Source: Smittium culicis (taxonomy: Eukaryota; Kickxellomycota; Harpellomycetes; Harpellales; Legeriomycetaceae). Taken from it: a DNA stretch of 22,659 bases. Below are positions 19,972-22,659 of this stretch, piece after piece. The translations under genes were made by a program, and so were the position numbers. The notes beneath the pieces are model-generated. The model saw only the letters and a program-made list of their open reading frames with translations. It was not told the DNA's origin and ran no database searches. Where the stretch lies: positions 1 through 22,659 of the forward strand of contig LSSN01001865.1 of NCBI GenBank assembly GCA_001970855.1. Reading direction: 5' to 3'. Each line of letters starts with the position of its first letter. Position 1 is the first letter of the stretch.

Positions 19972-21946
19972 GAATCCCTCATAGTTATTTTGTTATTAAC
20001 AGGGGAGTGTGTAATTTACATATTACCGCATAATATTTATTATTATCCAGGAAACTAATAAATAATTATTTAATAAATAATATTTTTTAGTTTTTTTTTT
20101 GGTGGAAAGAAGGAGTTTATAAAAGAATACATGTTTTTTAATTAAATATTTATATTAAACTTAAATTGACATATTGCTGAAAATAATTTTTAGCTGGTGA
20201 GTTTGGATTATTACCAGGTCCCTCATAATTTTTTCATCATTTATTCTTAGAAGAATTTTATTGATAATCTTCTAATTTCATTATTTTATATATATGCTCA
20301 AATACTCGTTTTACTCGGATTTACTTACGGTGAATAATCTTCAATTATAGTAATCTTTTCAGTTATCAATTTTTGATATATACTGTCTTTATTAGATTTA
20401 GCAATATCTATTCCTGTATCGGCGCACCTTAGGAGTAGATCTTGAAAAACATTCTTAACTTTTATGATGGAGCAATAATTATCAATACTTTGATTCCAAT
20501 GTCCTTTAAGAATTCAGTTTTATTGAACGTATCAAATTTATCAGCAATAGCCTTACCTAAATTGGATTTAATTTATTCATTATTTTTTATTCATTTATAT
20601 TTATAAAACTGAGTTAACATATAATTATTGGTTATATTCGCTATTTTACGAGTTGTTCTGTTAGAGTCTATACTGATAATATATCCTTTTTAATAACACT
20701 ATCTATAGTTTTAAATCATTTTTGATCTATTCTGATTTTACTTCTTGAGTAATTATGTATATCATCTTATTATTTGCATAACTTACAGGCTAAAGTAATA
20801 CTTTGGCAATAATCCTACATATTTTTCTACGGTTTAAAAAAGAATCTGAATCTCTGAACTTTTCCTCTAGAAAAATTCAAATTAAATTCATAACTGATAT
20901 AATATTTTTTTTTCTATTTTCGATAATAGCATAATTTTCACATACTTATCACTTTTATTTCAAATTGTGCAGTATCTTTTTGACATCTGATTTAGGCTCG
21001 AATAAAACCAGTCTCGTTATTTTAAATACATTCATTTTAAATAGCTATACTTATTATTTTAAAAAGACAAAATTCTCTTGAAACTATAAACGCGCTAATC
21101 GATAAGAAAATTAATAGTTTGATTTTTTTTCCTTGCTAATAAAACAAGTAGCTTTTATCAATCTTTAAAATGATATAGAATAATAGAATTCTTTCAAAGA
21201 TCTCATGATTCTTTGCATCTCGTTGTGTTTATCATTTATAAACTGCAACACCCCCATCAGATCATTAAACAAGATGCTTTAAAGTATAGCTAATTAGAGC
21301 TTTTATTTGGATCTCTAATTTTTACTATCGGGATAACTGAATATAATTATTATCAATTAGCTATTAATAAATTATACCAAATATGTGTTTAAACTATACT
21401 CAAAATGTCGTACCTTATTTTTTATAAGCTTATTTCTAGACATTTATTTATTCTTCTGGTGAATTAGTTAGCAGTTAAAAAACATATAATAGAGAAAAAA
21501 TCTCGCAAGTTACTCTATTTTTTGTTTTTGATTGATATTTTAGTTTATCGAAACTGGGTATCGTTTAGTTAATAGACTGATTGATACGATTAATTGATCT
21601 ATTTTAGTTTCAATGATTTTCTATTATCATATTGATAAGTAGATATACCAGGGTCTAAAATATTCAATTCGTACTTATTACACCTTTAAAAAAATGTATT
21701 CGATTTAGATAATTCTTGATATTCGCTTGAAATTTTTAACCCTCCAAGTCCTAATTTTTTTACTTTTCAAATGCATAAAATATGCATTTGGTATTAGTCA
21801 TCTAATGCATATAATATGCATTTGACTCCTTGTTAATTAATGTTAATTTGTAATCTATATATATTTTATTCGTCATCCATAATAAAATCCCAGCCTATAG
21901 CTATTTATGATCATCGCTGAAATAATAAAAAAATTAATGTCAGATC
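19972..21946. other. AT-rich desert
   Basis: No supported gene. Stops are frequent in all frames. A possible very eroded MITE start (TTAACCCTCCAAGTCC) lies at about 21737-21752, just before the paired palindromes at 21768-21824. No other structure was recognised. Confidence 0.45.
21768..21824. repeat. Two tandem near-identical palindromes built on ATGCAT
   Basis: The first is CAAATGCATA-AAA-TATGCATTTG (21768-21790), with perfect 10-base arms and a 3-base loop. The second is AATGCATAT-A-ATATGCATT (21804-21822), with perfect 9-base arms and a 1-base loop. They lie 13 bases apart and each ends in GCATTTG. They could be cruciform or hairpin DNA, a paired protein-binding site, or a tandem duplication. 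Confidence 0.8.
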
Positions 21947-22130
21947 TTAATTCTTTCTCGTCCAACACCCTTTAAAAAAATCAATTTATTGATCTATTTA
22001 TGATTTAAAAGTATATTTATTATTTGCAGCAATATTTCATTATACCAATAATTCTAAAGACTTCGGAATTATATTACTTTTTATGAATCTAATTAACTAA
22101 ATTTGATAGATCAAAAATGGTATACCATAA
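21947..22130 (+). mobile_element. MITE copy F, right end eroded
   Basis: Begins TTAATTCTTTCTCGTCCAAC followed by ACCCTTTAAAAAAATC. The interior TTTATTATTTGCAGCAATAT, then TATACCAATAATTCT and CTTCGGAATTA, matches other copies. The right part reads TTTGATAGATCAAAAATGG. The right terminus (AAAGGGTTAA in copy E) is not preserved, so the end is approximate. Confidence 0.7.
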
Positions 22131-22659
22131 ATAGTATTCTATTGAGAGAAGATAATACAATAACTTATCTTGATGAAGAAATGACTTATGTCATATTTTA
22201 TCTATATCAAATGAGTATGTAATACTTGTGGCGATATAATGAAGCCAATATATATAAATTAATGTGGAACAACTTCAATAAATAAAAAAGTAGGATTTCG
22301 CTCTAACAATTTTCTATGAAGTGGATTAATTAAAGTCTATTTAATCAGCTATTTAATTCAAATAAGATAATTTGTTTACATAGAATAGTTTTGGCATACA
22401 AATAAAAACAGTAAATATTAAATTTCATCATAAGTAACTACTACGCCAAAAACTTATAATTTGTAAAGATTATTTCACACAAAAATTCCTGTTTGGAAAT
22501 TAAGTGCAAAAAGACTGATCCAAATTTTTTTTAACTAAATGCATTATATTATGACTTATCTTTAGCTCTTATATATGATGAATAATTTTTTTATCACTTA
22601 TGTCTAATAGTATTTTTTAACGATTAGAATATTTCCGCTGGTTATAAAAATATTGGCCC
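22131..22659. other. AT-rich spacer to the window end
   Basis: No gene, RNA or repeat that I can support. Short frames only, all with low-complexity translation. Confidence 0.45.

Noticed and set aside
21737..21767. Possible seventh MITE copy start (TTAACCCTCCAAGTCC)
   Set aside because: Only the first bases resemble the family. None of the internal blocks follow, so it was not called as a copy.
1..22659. tRNA, rRNA, CRISPR arrays, riboswitches, bacterial promoters or terminators
   Set aside because: Scanning for tRNA B-box-like GGTTCRA words gave no cloverleaf. No direct-repeat/spacer arrays were seen, and the context is eukaryotic, so bacterial signals were not called.

Overview
The window looks like nuclear DNA of a eukaryote, most likely an early-diverging fungus. 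Coding regions are intronless, a fungal-style two-finger C2H2 protein is present, spacers are extremely AT-rich, and the mobile elements are eukaryotic (DIRS-type retroelement, piggyBac-like MITEs). A gut fungus of the Harpellales type is my best guess. It rests on remembered resemblance of the DIRS proteins and on base composition, so it is tentative.

Layout. At 202-1035 (minus) is an apparently intact short-chain dehydrogenase of the carbonyl reductase 1 type, visibly richer in G+C than its surroundings. At 2796-4598 (minus) is an apparently intact transcription-factor-like protein with two C2H2 zinc fingers and a long Asn/Ser/Tyr-rich tail. From about 5.9 to 15.2 kb the DNA is very AT-rich and has no convincing gene. 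It contains copies of a roughly 200-bp MITE with TTAA ends, one of them inserted inside another. From about 15,231 to 19,586 lies an entire but decayed tyrosine-recombinase retrotransposon of the DIRS order. Reading on the minus strand, its order is right inverted repeat, gag-like, reverse transcriptase, RNase H, connector, tyrosine recombinase, internal complementary region, left inverted repeat. Two more MITE copies follow in the AT-rich DNA to the right.

The two host genes show no obvious functional link. The most informative object is the DIRS element. Its coding frames are broken by stops and frameshifts, and several catalytic residues appear changed. Its diagnostic non-coding architecture is still readable: about 130-bp inverted repeats and an internal region complementary to both outer ends. 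No RNA genes, CRISPR arrays or prokaryotic operon features were seen.
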